The notes under the pieces are model-generated. The model was not told the DNA's origin, ran no database searches, and worked only from the letters and a program-made list of their open reading frames with translations. A program made the position numbers and the translations under genes. DNA of 64,000 nucleotides from Moniliella sp. 'wahieum' (lineage: Eukaryota; Basidiomycota; Moniliellomycetes; Moniliellales; Moniliellaceae), in NCBI GenBank assembly GCA_003971905.1, contig RSEE01000044.1:124001-188000 (forward strand). The letters are read 5' to 3'. How positions within the stretch are numbered: the stretch's first letter is position 1; each line of letters opens with the position of its first letter. Shown piece by piece: positions 50,116-61,643 of this stretch.

Positions 50116-50846
50116 ATGGGCTCGTTCATGCATGTACCCCCATTCCCATTTGGCCCACAGATCTACGCCCCCAATCCAACGTGTACAGATTCCCCTACCA
50201 TCCTGACCTTCCAGACCAGGCTGTCTCCTGGCGAGACTGTGTGGCTACACCTGCGCCTGATCAATTTCCTGCCCACTGGTTCAGGAGACTCGAGCAGGAT
50301 GGCGTGCAGGGATGGCGTCTGTCAGGGTGAGACACCGACACGATGCAGTTGTGGTCATACCCTCCCCTGAATCCTTTCTGGATAGGGTGGGCAGGGGGCG
50401 CCACTACCTCAGAAACCAACCGGCTTCGATCAAGATACTCCACAGACGAGACAGGTTAGTCCGAGGTCGCGTCCCTCAGTCTGAATCCCCATGTCAGGGC
50501 TGCCCAAGCGCTCAGGGCGTATCTCAGGACAAGTAATCTAGCCTGTCGCCTGCTCGCTACCGTGAGTGTACTCGATATGTATCCGTGGCATTTGCGCTTG
50601 GTTGAAACGCCTCTGCGGTCTGGGGAATGCGCAACGGCGGACATGGAAAGAGACGGTGCTACGCTTTGCAGGTCGCTTTGTGAAGAAAATGTAACGTCGT
50701 TAAGGTTCAAAGTTCGACGATATAAGGGCAACGAGTTGAGGCTCAACTTTCATCGACCATCTCGATCATCAACCCCCCTGGTGCGCTCAAGCCTCAAAGC
50801 GCTCAAGAAGGATCTGATTGCCAAACTGAGGGCAAGGCAAGGGTAG
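50116..50846 (+). CDS. hypothetical small multi-exon protein (weak)
   Basis: Not recognised. Protein-like blocks on the plus strand are IYAPNPTCTDSPTILTFQTR with LSPGETVWLHLRLINFL (50160-50280), TSETNRLRSRYSTDETG (about 50408-50455) and a basic C terminus VTSLRFKVRRYKGNELRLNF followed by SSLKALKKDLIAKLRARQG (50690-50846). Candidate introns are 50330-50388 (GTGAGA to GGATAG) and one starting GTTAGT at 50457. Only 19 bp separate the ATG from the preceding gene's stop, so the true start is uncertain; part of this could be 3' UTR. Confidence 0.35.
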
Positions 50847-51206
50847 GCGTTGTGGGGAGTGTGAAACCCCGCAGTGTAAGCTGATTAGCGATTCATGCCT
50901 GTTTTCGCTTGTACACGAATTACGACATGGGTTTCACCATCTTGGGCAACTTGATCGTACGCCTTTCGCGTTACGCCCACGCCACGCGTTACGAGGTACG
51001 GCGCATGGTGCGGGCGATGGCAGGATGGATGCTGCATCAAAATTCAACGCACCCCAGCTGGAGCGTTCATGGTCACGTGCCACGCGCGTCACGCACGCCA
51101 GGCGCTCAGGCTTCCTGAGGCTGAGATGCAGGAGCTGTTGCGCGTGGTTGGATGGGGCTTTAAGCTTTTGGCTTTAAGCTTTACGTACGTAAACTCCACT
51201 GGGCTT

Positions 51207-51225
51207 TTTTTTTTTTTTTTTCGGC
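51207..51225. repeat. poly-T tract
   Basis: A run of 19 T, the longest homopolymer in the window, following GGGC. Confidence 0.9.
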
Positions 51226-51448
51226 CGCTTCTGACGTTGTGAGATCCATCAAGCTGGAGGAGTGTTAGTGACTAGTGAGATCTGAGAAACGACGCGTGAC
51301 GTGTGACATGTGACGCGTCACTCACACGTGATGCAGTGGCTGGACAGTGTAGTGATTAATGATTGGAGTCAGTGGTGAGCTCACTGATGATCGATGATCC
51401 CGGTGACCGGTGACTCGCTGGCGAAGGAATATGGATGGTAGACGTTAG

Positions 51449-51670
51449 ACGATGATCGATGATCGATGATAATGAACTTAAATTTGGTATTTGCGATACG
51501 CTATCAGACTGGCGCTGTGCAGGAGGGCGGCGGCCATGTCCGGGAGGTGTTGCGGAGATAGACATGCGATCGGTGACCGATGGTTGACGGGCGATGAGGT
51601 GGTGGCCATGGATGACAGAATGATGGCGCTGATGGATGATCGATCGATGACATCGATGACATCGATGACA
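51449..51670. repeat. GATCGATGA / ATCGATGAC tandem repeats
   Basis: GATGATCGATGATCGATGAT at 51451-51470 and TGGATGATCGATCGATGACA followed by two TCGATGACA units at 51632-51670. Confidence 0.75.
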
Positions 51671-52492
51671 GGTGCCCTGGTGACGCAGTGCGGGGATGCA
51701 GGCAACAGGGCAAGGAAGGTGCGCCCGGAAGATAACCCTGAGCGACGAGGGGACCGCTGGGAAACCCCGTGCTCCACACGGTGCACCCTTGGTCTCCACC
51801 CCGCTTGTGCCGCACGCGCGCGGCGTTGGCAGGCGACAGACAGCACCCTGCGACGCCCCTCCGACCTCCTTCCTCAACAGGCCAGTTTCAGCACCTGTCG
51901 GGAACCCTAACCCCAAGTGGGCGCCGTTGCATACCATTGGCATTCCCCGGCCTGGTCCCATCTCTACGCGGCACTCGCACACACAACTCACAACTCACAT
52001 CTCAGACTCGGATCTCAGAACTCTTCACGAGCCGATTCGCTGCAGAAAGCCTCACTGGGCGGGTCCCTGTGGGTGCCCAAGCCCCCCTCTGGGCCTGTTC
52101 GTGATCGAGCCCAAGGCCTGGCTGGGCCGCACGCCCCAGGCACCTAAGGCCCAAGGCCTCATTCCGTCTCAGATCTCATCCATCGTCGATCCCAGGCGCC
52201 TCAGGCCTCGAGCGGCGCAGAGCCGCGGGAACGCAGGTCCAAAGCTGACAAGCTGTCATGCATGTCAAACTTCAACCTTCAATTCAAGCTTCAAACGCCC
52301 AGCTATAGGGCGTTCCTTCCGAACAGCGCTGCCAGCATTCTGCCTGTGCGGTGCCTCCTTGTTCCGGCAATAGCCAACCACTACCACCACCACTACCACC
52401 ACCACCCCCGCCGCCGCCGCCACCACCCCACCACTACCGCTTGCTGCTACCTTTCACTGCTGGGTGCCGCTGTCAGAGCCTCCTCGCCGCGC

Positions 52493-55400
52493 ATGGCCTC
52501 TTCTGCGAGTCGCCGCGGCGACAGCCCCTCTGTCCCGCCATCACCCAGTCGGCCCCTACCTTCGCTCCTTCACCACTTGCCGCTCCGGCCGCCCCAGTCG
52601 TCTCGCCCCTCACACCCCGCGGTGGGTCAGGTGGCCAAGCCACCCCTGATGCTGATGCTACCCCAACAGCTCGCCCTTGCGCTAAATCTGCCTTGGGAGG
52701 ACAGCGACGTGAACAGTGCCAATCCTGTTCCTGCTCGCGACGACTCCCAGGACCAGCTGGACCAGCGCAGTCGCGCATCCCACTCTCGACTGGGCTTCTG
52801 GATCGGATCAGGCGGCGCATACGCTCACACCCCTTCTGAATGCGTTCCCCGTACCAACCTTTCCCGTCCGCCCCCCCTTCTCCACTACGACTCAACTCCC
52901 GCCAGACGATGCTACTGATCCTGCTGTGTCTGCTTCGGCCCTGCCAGACTCGACGGGAAGGTCTACTCCATCCCCGAGCTCGAAGATGCCTTGATGCCAG
53001 GATCATTAGCCTCTAGGCGATCCTCTTCTCGCATCCTTGAGCGAAGGTCCGTTGTGGGACTGAAGGAGCTGGTCTTAGTTTCAGCCAAGCACACTTCCCT
53101 TCGCAGCACACTTCGCCTTATTTGGACCAACCTGGGTCTTTGTCTCCCAATGCCCCTTTGGGAACACCTTCACCCACAGCCCTGCCGGCATTCATGCTTC
53201 CATTTCTTTCCTCGCTCTGCTCTGCGCGAAGGGAGCACAGCGCCCAGTGTGGATGAGGTGGATCCCGCGCAAGCCTTCCATCCGCTACCACCACCCTGCC
53301 TCTGTGACTTCAGCGTCGGAAGCCGAACTCACTTCGACACCACGTTCTGCTCCTTTGACTGCAGCATTCAAGCGTGATAGGCCCTCGCGTGGGCAAAGGG
53401 GACAGGATACCGATCTGCCTCCAAGTGATTGGCGTCTGAGCCTGTTGGCACTCATGGGCCCCGTCAAAGATCCCTGCCCACCTTCGATTGATGATCATCC
53501 CAGTCTGGCTCTCAACAATCCACCCCTCGCTTGGGCTCCCTCCCGCTCCCTGGAACGCCTTGTCCTTTGATCCCCACCCGTCTCCACATCGCACACATTC
53601 GAGTTTGATGAGCCCTCATGATTCGAGTACCCCGCGCCGCACGCGGGCTACGCTTCATTCTTTGGATTTGTCTGTGGGACCAAATTTGCCGAATTTTCCG
53701 GTAGTCGAGTCTTCCTCCGATGGGCAAATGATGTCCTCTGACGAGCGTCGGGACCAAGGTCAAGAACCCCTGGAAAACTTGGAGCACGAGGTTGATTTTG
53801 GCTTGGGCCCCTGGGCTATGTCGTTGGAGGAGATTGATGTTGCCCAAAGTGGTCATCCTACTTCTTCGAGTACATTATCGTTCCCCTTGCCCAAGACCAA
53901 CCCCAGTTGGTTACCTTCCTCTTTCGAACGGCCGCTCGGGGTATGAGCCCACCCCAAGGTGGCGAAGTCCATCAGCAGCATGGATTGGCTCGGCCTCTTG
54001 AGGATCAGGTACCTACAAGTCTATCCCATCCTACTGTGGCTGATCCTAAAGGGCACCAGCCGGGGCATGGGACCAAGGCAGATGGCTCTACCTCTCTTCC
54101 TCCCGATCGCCTCTCTCTCTCTACAGTTTCATCTTCCACTGAGCCTGAAAGGGATGGGTCGGGACTGGTTCGGCCTCGGACTCTGTCCCCAGAACCGTCC
54201 TCAACGCCCTCGGGTATGGTTGGTTCGTTTGATCATCTTACGCGTTCGTCACCTCAGGAGGCTACTCCGGTGGTGTTCCTCCATATGGGACCTTCCTCTG
54301 TGGGTCTGGCTACACCGAGATTTACGGGCCAACGTCCACCAACTGTGCCCCAGGCCGACACAAGGAAGCAGGACCTTTGGTGGAGAAGCCCTCGGTGGAT
54401 ACTGATCCCTTGCGTCCCCTCCCCACAAGCCAAACCATCACTGATGAGAGATCAACTGCTTCTGAGATGGGTCTCTTCACTTCCCAAGTGGCTGCAACTT
54501 TTCATCCACGTCCTGAGGGGCATGCTGCTGAAACAGGATTGGAACGTTCTTCCCTGTACGAACCTAACACGGGGCATAGCTCTACCGTGTCACCGCCTGA
54601 ATCCGTGTCCGTACGACAAGGGATGGGGGATACGACGTGGGAGAGCACACCACAGTCTTCTCAGGTGGTCTCTCCCCCCCCGCAGTTGGTCAACCGGTCT
54701 GGCTCGCGGAGTCGCAAGCAGGGGAAAGGTGCACCTGCGAGCGCTTTGTGGACTTCTGCCGATGCAGAACAAACGAGATCGTCCTAAGTCCAACAACTCC
54801 CCGGTGGACTGGAGCACAAGCCCCGCAACGTACCCTGCAGATTCAGGGGGCTCCCAGGTTGCCACAGTTGTGCCTGATGCCCATGACGATGGGCTTGCGA
54901 GGGAGATTGTCCGGCAACGCGCAATGTTGGATCGGCAAACTCAGGAAATCGAGGTATGCCTTTCTTCCCTGGTTTCATGACCATTTCTCAATGCTGACAA
55001 CGTATGAAAGAATCTCCGTCGGGCCATCGCGAATCTCACTGGCGAATTGGACCAGCGAGTGGAAACAGCAGTGAGCGAGCGTTCCCGTCGTCGACGTTCC
55101 CGTTCATCGGAATGGTCTCGTCGAAAGATGGCAAGGTCTGGGTCCGGTCGGTCGCGTCGTTCGCCACCAAGAGTGAACACTACCAGTCCTCCTCGTCTTC
55201 GGGTCCGGACTCGGACGATTTGGAGGGGACGGGATCACGCCCTAGGACTTGCGACACCGGTCCAGTACGAGATCTCGTCGATGGTATGTTGAGCCTGATG
55301 ATGGTTCTCTCCCCGCGCCGTCTCGAGTTCCCTGATGCCGCGACTGGGCCTTGGACCCGGAAGGTGATTCTGATTTTCAAGCGGATGATCTTGTCCGATT

Positions 55401-57823
55401 TCACCGCTCTTTCGACTACCACCGGTCAAGCACCGGTCGGCCCCGTCGGTCGACAGATGCGCCCCGTCCTTCTCACGCCCGTTCAGGGCGAAAGAGTGCT
55501 CCTGGTCCGCGTCCTCACGACCTGGACAAGCTGGATTTATCCCCTTCTGGAAGCGGGTCCCGCCTCCTTTCTGGTAACAAGGATTGGCTTCTTTCGCCTC
55601 CCACTCGAGCCATGCGGCTTCCACTCTCGCCCGCCCAGGCGCATGCGCCATCTCTTTCTGGGAGTCGGCAGCAATCGCGTCAGGACCAAGAACGGCTGAG
55701 GCCAGAAGAAGGCGATAGCGGCAGGTGGATGGCCCACCCAGTCGCACCGATCCCGGGGGTCGCTCGCATCCGCTGCCCATGGCGTGGATAGAGATCCATC
55801 CTCCCTGTCAGAGGGAACAATTTGGACTCGTCTCCTGCCGGTCCTGGGCAAAACATCCCGCTGCCACAGGATTCAGCCCAAGTCGACGACTCATCCAACC
55901 GAATGGAGGTACTACGTTCCCCTTTAGAACCAGCGGCGGCCCGTGTACGCGGTGCGAGCGAGCCTGCGTTACCACCTCCGCCGTGGCTGCCTTCCCAATC
56001 GGCACCTTCAGTTCCTTACTGGGCTGGATTATACCCCCCCGCCGCGGTGATGCAGAATCCAGGCCAATACGGGTACGCCATTGCCGACCCTACAGCGTTA
56101 GCCCAGATTCGCGCCGACCTTACGAAAGGCAATTCTGATCCAACTGCCGCCTTTCTCAGCCCACCTCGGCATTGGTTCCTCACATTCCTGGGCCCTTTCC
56201 TCAGCCAGTGCTTGTCGACCCTCATGGCACACCCTATTATTTGGCACAGTCAGTGCCGGTTCTACAACCTCAGACCGCACCTGCGCCCCCCGTTCCTGCC
56301 ACTGACCCTCTCCCTCAAACCTCGTCCGCGTCTCAAGGCAAGCCATCACGGTTTGCGCGGCTTTGGGGCCGAGGGCACCTAGTCAGATCGTCCTGTCTGC
56401 GGGCTCCTGAGGAAGGACCGGTGCCCTCTCCACCTCGAACTCGATCGGCTCCTCCTTTGGCTGAGGGGCTGGCTCATTTTTCATCCCATGGGGCTCATGT
56501 ACGTTCTGACCCTGCTGCTCTTGGTCCCCTTCCTTCATCCCTGCTTTTTCTCGCTCCCCGACCGATTTTGTATCAGGTCTTTTCCTCTTATTTCAGAGTC
56601 CGTTGATTGCTAACGGATGTGTGCGTCTAGGTTGCCAGCGACAAGAATCGATGGACGACAAGCCCCATGCCAAGCTCAATGCCACCCGCCTTTGCCACCT
56701 TCATCCACCCTCCTGGTGCCCCCACCGTTCCAACTATACCCCCCCGTGACGCTAAGGGGGTGAGAAGCTCCCTTCTGAACCAGAGTTTCCACCTTCGCTC
56801 CCGCAAAGTGCCCCGAGCACACCTTCCATGGCCCGCAAACACAATCCGTCAATGTTCCGTAAGGTCCGCACCTTTACGGCCAAAACTCTTTCCGCTCGAC
56901 GAACTACAGATGCACCTTCTTCCTCTTCTTCGTCTTCCAATGGTCTGTCCGCGCCACCCTCTGCTGCCCCCCATCGTCAACCTACAATCACATCACCGCA
57001 CCCCCTGCTCCACCGACCCAACCTGTTCAAGCGGCACCTGTTTCTCCAGGGTCCCCGGCGCCGCCTTCGTCCACCCCAATGCGGCAACGCTTGTCGGGCC
57101 TCGATTTCGCATCCTTGTCCAATCCGCCCATTCTCGGTGGGCCGATTCCTACAAGCCCTGTGTTTGGCAAAGACCCCATATCGAGCCTCAACTTTGCGCA
57201 GGTCAATGAGCCCTTACCAACTCACTCGGTCCAACCCGACCTCTCCAACACAGACCCAACCCCGTTGGGTTGGCATTCTCTCCTTCCGCTTCCGCACATA
57301 CGCAGCAGTTACCTTCTATCCCCCACCCTTACCAACTCTCTCCTTCTCCTTCACTTATTGGTTCCAATCCGGCGTCGAGGGCACTGCGCGTGTCGGACCC
57401 CATTGCTCCCGGGGCCCAAAAGACTTCCCTTCCACCCCCTCGTCCTCCTGCCCCTCCCATTGGGCTGGGGGACTTGTCGAGCATGTACCCCGTCTCCTCG
57501 CCTTCAGCTTCGGCTTTAGCGTCTCCTAAGGCGGCGACGGCTGGCAATGGGCCTCTCCGACGTGGGACACTACCCTCCCCGGCCCGGTACAGAGACCTTT
57601 CTCAGGCTATGGGACCCAGGCACAGACACCGAAGCCTACTGCACTCCAAGCCGTACCGCCCCACCACGCCCCTCGTCCATCTGGGACGGGACCATCAACG
57701 GCCACCCCCCGCGGCCACACCCATACCACCACTGCTTCTACCATTAGCCGGTACAGTGTGGATGCCCTAGGGGTGGTGCAGGTGATCGGGAGCCCGCCGA
57801 ACGCGGCACTGTCTTTACGCTAA
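52493..57823 (+). CDS. very large Ser/Pro-rich disordered protein with short coiled coil, frame-disrupted
   Basis: Not recognised. From MASSASRRGDSPSVPPSPSR at 52493 to the end TISRYSVDALGVVQVIGSPP with NAALSLR-stop at 57823, one of the three plus frames is always Ser/Pro/Thr-biased. The open frame changes about 15 times, usually without splice signals. One good intron is seen at 54954-55010; it joins two halves of a helical segment, VRQRAMLDRQTQEIE and NLRRAIANLTGELDQRVETA. An RS-like run RSRRRRSRSSEWSRRK follows. Other parts include SLEEIDVAQSGHPTSSSTLS, MQNPGQYGYAIADPTALAQI and RQRLSGLDFASLSNPPILGG. Corrected length would be about 1,750 residues. It may be a signalling or polarity scaffold, but nothing in the sequence names a family. 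Alternatively it may be two adjacent genes. Confidence 0.6.
54954..55010 (+). other. intron in large disordered-protein gene
   Basis: 57 nt, GTATGC donor, GCTGACAAC branch motif, GAAAG acceptor. It connects the two halves of a predicted coiled coil. Confidence 0.75.
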
Positions 57824-58347
57824 AACCCTCCCCGCCTGCTCACCGGGCTGACAACCGTCGCTTGGTTCTGCGCATGTACAGTATATACATTACACTTCCT
57901 GTAGAGGTCCCACTCCTCCCCTTCTAATCTTTATTTCCCTCTAGCGTCTCCCCTCGTTTGTACCTGCGTTGGTAATGTGATAGAGCCAACCTCGCGCCGT
58001 TGCCCACGTCTTGCACTGGTAGGGTGAATGAGGACGGCATTCGCTTGGCCTCCTGCGACGAAACGTCCCGTACTTCCTCCAGTAAGGAGCCATGGGACGC
58101 GGTGCGACTCACTTGTACACGGCCCAAGGATGAAACAATTTGGGTGTACACGACTCAAGCGGGAGGATGGTAGCTTGAGCGACAGCAAGGATTCAAAACG
58201 TAAGGAAGCAAGCGCAGATCACACGAAAAAGAGGACGGTGGGCATGAACGATGCATTCGGCGTTGGCGCATCATGCATCATGCAGCACCAGCAAGGACGT
58301 CGAGTGGATAGTCACTTTCCACCTGGACAAACCGTCCACCACAGTAC
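57824..58347. other. intergenic
   Basis: Contains a TATA-like GTATATACATTACAC near 57881 and a GCATCATGCATCATGCA repeat at 58267-58283. No gene seen. Confidence 0.5.
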
Positions 58348-59575
58348 TTACACCTTGGGTGTAGCTGGCGAGTCAATCTCGTCTGCATATTTGGCCAAAA
58401 AGTCATAGATCGAATCGTCTAGGAACTTGGCATCCACCGCACTATCGCCCGGTCCCCCCCCAATGACCAAAGATACTTTCGATGACCTTGAGCTCAGCGC
58501 GGGGGATCGCCTTCGTTTCCGCCTCGCTGTCCTCGGGGGGGAAGTAAAGGTCGGTGCGGCAGGGCAGAATGAGCACACGTGCTTGGATCGCTTCGAGTGC
58601 GCGCTGGAAAGCCAAATCATCTTGCTCGGTTATCGGGCCAAAATCACCAAACGTTCCCATGCGTCCCCCCTGGGAAGGTGGCACGTCGCGCTTCGACGCG
58701 CCGGCGTACAAGGGCTGCGCACCAATGTCGGCATGCGCCCCGTCCATACATGACGAAGGACATTGTTGGCGTCTTTGGAGGTGGCCCACTTTTCCCAAAA
58801 GTTGACCAGGAACGCGTTGAGATCAGGGTAGTTAAACGGCGGCTTGGTGTACAGGCGGGCCCGGTAAAACGGCTGAGAAAAGCCCCATCCGGCATACACC
58901 CGTCCCATTGCCTCCAGGCCCTGGGTAGGAGGGGCATGGGGAGAATAGGTGCCTTCAGCAAAGGTTTGGTCGGTCACGATGGCCTTGCGAACACTGTCAA
59001 TAAACACTTGGTTGTGCACGCTCGTCCGCGCCGCCCCACAAAAGGGGAAGGCATGCGTCACCATGTCGGGGTACTGCGACGCCCATTGGAACGTTTGACC
59101 GCACCCATGGACAGCCAACGACGATCAACTTTGACTTGCCCAGGTGGCGCACCAGTTGGTGCTGCGCACGCACATTGTCGTACATGGTGGTGTTGGGGAA
59201 GTTGGCGCCTGCCTGGGCGCCGGGCGTGTTGCTCGGACTGGACGACTCGCCGTTGCCAAAGAGCGCGACCGAGACAATGAAGAACTTGGCGGGATCCAGC
59301 GCACGGCGCGGATGGGCAGGGGTGCTGATGAGCCACTCGTTGCCCTGGGAGAACCAACGTGTGAGAAGGACGGCAAGGGGGGGGGGGGGGAAGGAGGCAC
59401 GTACCTCGGTGAGCGTGCCGGTGAACCAGGTGGGGAAGAGGATGAGGGGGTTGGAGGGCTGGCCATACGTCTTGTATGCCAGGTAGGCGTCCTTCAGCAC
59501 CACTCCGCTCTGCAGCTCAAAGTCGCCCAGGGCAAATGTCTGCGCTGCCGCATCGGCCTGGGTTGGGGCGGGCAT
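58348..59575 (-). CDS. homoserine O-acetyltransferase-like alpha/beta hydrolase, frame-disrupted
   Basis: Alpha/beta-hydrolase of the family annotated as homoserine acetyltransferase-like; the actual substrate is unknown. It starts MPAPTQADAAAQTFALGDFE. The intron 59345-59404 joins WFTGTLTE to GNEWLIS. Blocks ALFGNGESSSPSNTPGAQAG, FQWASQYPDMVTHAFPFCGA, MGRVYAGWGFSQPFYRARLY, ARVLILPCRTDLYFPPEDSE (acid residue in the RTDLYF loop) and ESIFGHWGG (catalytic His) are family-typical. The nucleophile elbow is damaged: two one-base losses at about 59092-59120 spoil a GWSMG-like motif. Other breaks lie near 58690-58750 and 58450. It ends ATPKV at 58348. The length of about 385 codons is normal. Confidence 0.87.
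59345..59404 (-). other. intron in homoserine acetyltransferase-like gene
   Basis: 60 nt, GTACGT donor and CTCCCAG acceptor on the minus strand, with a C-homopolymer of 13 inside (plus-strand G run at 59371-59383). Confidence 0.85.
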
Positions 59576-60104
59576 GGCGGGGGCGGAGGGGGGGCGGGTG
59601 TGCGAGAGGGGGGAAGCGAGGCCTGGCGATCATATATCAGCCCCAGGCGGACATGCGCTATCAGTACACCAGGACTGGTTCGCACCTGGGCCTCCCCCAG
59701 TCGGCTGTGTCGTGGATCCTACTTAGATTTGCCAGCACTGGAAGGGAGCCGTGCACGAGCCCAGTCTGAGCTGTGAGCGGTCGGAGCATCCCACTGGGCG
59801 AGTGCCGCACTTTGATTGAATACGCGCCCTGCCTCGCCTCTCACGTGGAGCTGGCAGGCTGCGCCCCAGTCAGCACATGTGCAAGTTTCAGACGCCTCCG
59901 CTCACGCCTCATTTTACATTTCAATCGTGCCAGCCTGCTGCTCGGCGGAACGGCGGAACGTGCCATCCGTTCCGCCGCGCCCGCAAGAAGCTCTCCTTCT
60001 TTCCCAGGCCGGCGCTGCTGCCGCTGCGCTTCGACATCCCCTGTCCTGTCTTTCCTGTCCTCTTCTGGACGACGACGACGACGACCCCCGCGGCGGCGAT
60101 AACC
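59576..60104. promoter_or_regulatory. divergent intergenic region of hydrolase and SQR genes
   Basis: 530 bp between divergent start codons. No gene seen. A GAC triplet run (GACGACGACGACGACGAC) lies at 60069-60086, just before the SQR start. Confidence 0.5.
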
Positions 60105-61643
60105 ATGGCTGGATCCCTCGTTCCGCTGCAGCTGGCAGTCCGCTCTGCCCGCCGCTCTCCGCTTGCCCTCACCCGCGGCCTGAGCACACTCCGCTCTGCC
60201 TCGGCCTTGGCCTACCCCACCGCCGCCTCCCTCCGCGCCCCGGCCCACCGCCCGCGCCGTACGCTTACTACCGCTGCCGACGATGCCTTTTCCCCGCCAG
60301 CGTCGCGGCGAGGCACGTAAGCACGCTTACCGTCTCGTCGTCGTCGGCGGCGGCACTGCCGGCCAGGCCGTGGCCAAGGAGGTCGCCAAGTCGGGGTACT
60401 TCCCGACGGACGGGGCTGCGGAGATCCTTGTGATTGACCCGGCCGAGTTCCATGACTACCAGCCAGGCTGGACTCTTGTTGGTGGCGGTGTGCGCACTCG
60501 CGAGGAAGGTCGTCGGAGTATGAAGGAACTTACTGTCACCGAAGCTGTGCCTGGCAAGACGGCCGGAATCGATTACTTGGCCGACTCAGTCGCCACTTTC
60601 GCTCCCGAGACAAACGAGATCAAGACGCGCGACGGTCGCACGATCGCCTACGAGCAGCTGGTTGTTGCTCCTGGTATCAAGACCAACTGGGATGCCATTG
60701 AGGGTCTTCCTGACGCTTTGGCTCACCCCAAAGAGACCGGTGTGGTCTGCATCTATGGCTACAACACTGTTCCCCACGTCTTCCCGGCTATTGAGGCGCT
60801 CACCAAGGGCCAGGCTATCTTTACCCAACCGGCTGCCGTGATCAAATGCGCCGGAGCCCCGCAAAAGATCATGTGGATGGCGTTGGACCACTGGAAGCGA
60901 GCGGGCCAGTTTCGCCGTCGGATCCCACCAAGGGTGTCAAAGTCTCTTTCCTCGATGGGTTGCCAACGATGTTTGGCGTGCCCAAGTACAGTGCGGTTTT
61001 GGAGGAGCTGCGCAAGGAACGCCAGGTTGAGGGTTTGTTCAACACCAACCTTGTCAAGATCGATGCAGGAAAGAAGGTGGCCACCTTTACCACCTCTGAC
61101 GGTGGTTCGTTGGAGCGTGCCTACGATCTGCTGCATGTCTCGCCCCCCATGGGCCCGCTTGACTTTATCAAGAACTCCCCTCTTGCCGCTGAACAGGGCG
61201 GGTTTGTTGATGTCGACCCGGCCACGACGCAGCACACTAAGTACAAGAACATTTGGTCGCTTGGTGACTCGTCGTCCCTTCCTACCTCCAAGACGACCGC
61301 TGCGATTACCGCCCAAGCGCCTGTCACGGTAGCCAACATGCTCTTCACCATGGCCAACCCCGGTACGACGGAGCTGCCTGCTGCGTACGACGGCTATACC
61401 TCTTGCCCGCTCATCACCGAGTACGGTAAAGTGCTCTTGGCTGAGTTTAAATACGGTGGGCAGCCCAAGGAGTCGTTTGCCAAGTTTGGCATCGACCAAG
61501 GCGAGCCCATGCGCGCATTCTGGTACCTGAAGAAGGAATTTTTCCCTCGCGTCTACTACAGCTCCATGGTCAAGGGCAACTGGGCTGGGTCTAAGGGATG
61601 GCTTAACCCCAAGACGCTGGCCCCAGCGACGAACACCCGCAGT
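60105..61643 (+). CDS. mitochondrial sulfide:quinone oxidoreductase, open into mL58
   Basis: FAD enzyme of the inner membrane that oxidises sulfide and passes electrons to ubiquinone (HMT2/SQOR type). It starts MAGSLVPLQLAVRSARRSPL, an Arg-rich presequence. The FAD fingerprint is VVVGGGTAGQAVAKEVAK at about 60340; HDYQPGWTLVGGG, YEQLVVAPGIKTNWDAIEGL and AVIKCAGAPQKIMWMALDHW (first redox Cys) follow. Later blocks are GVPKYSAVLEELRKERQVEG, SLGDSSSLPTSKTTAAITAQ and WYLKKEFFPRVYYSSMVKGN. Where mitochondrial SQRs have Cys in GDCTNLPTSKT, this has Ser. Frame breaks at about 60310 and 60905 look like indels. No stop codon is met after KGWLNPK: the frame runs into the mL58 presequence at 61644. Either a real tandem protein or a masked stop. 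Confidence 0.9.

Larger units (their letters stand above)
50847..52492. other. intergenic with tandem repeats
   Basis: Holds a T-homopolymer at 51207-51225, GTGACATGTGACGCGTCAC at 51301-51319, GATGATCGATGATCGATGAT at 51451-51470, and GATGACATCGATGACATCGA-type repeats to 51670. 51.7-52.2 kb is GC-rich, with open frames on both strands and none supported. A CACCAC/CCG tract at 52378-52437 lies just before the next gene. Confidence 0.45.
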
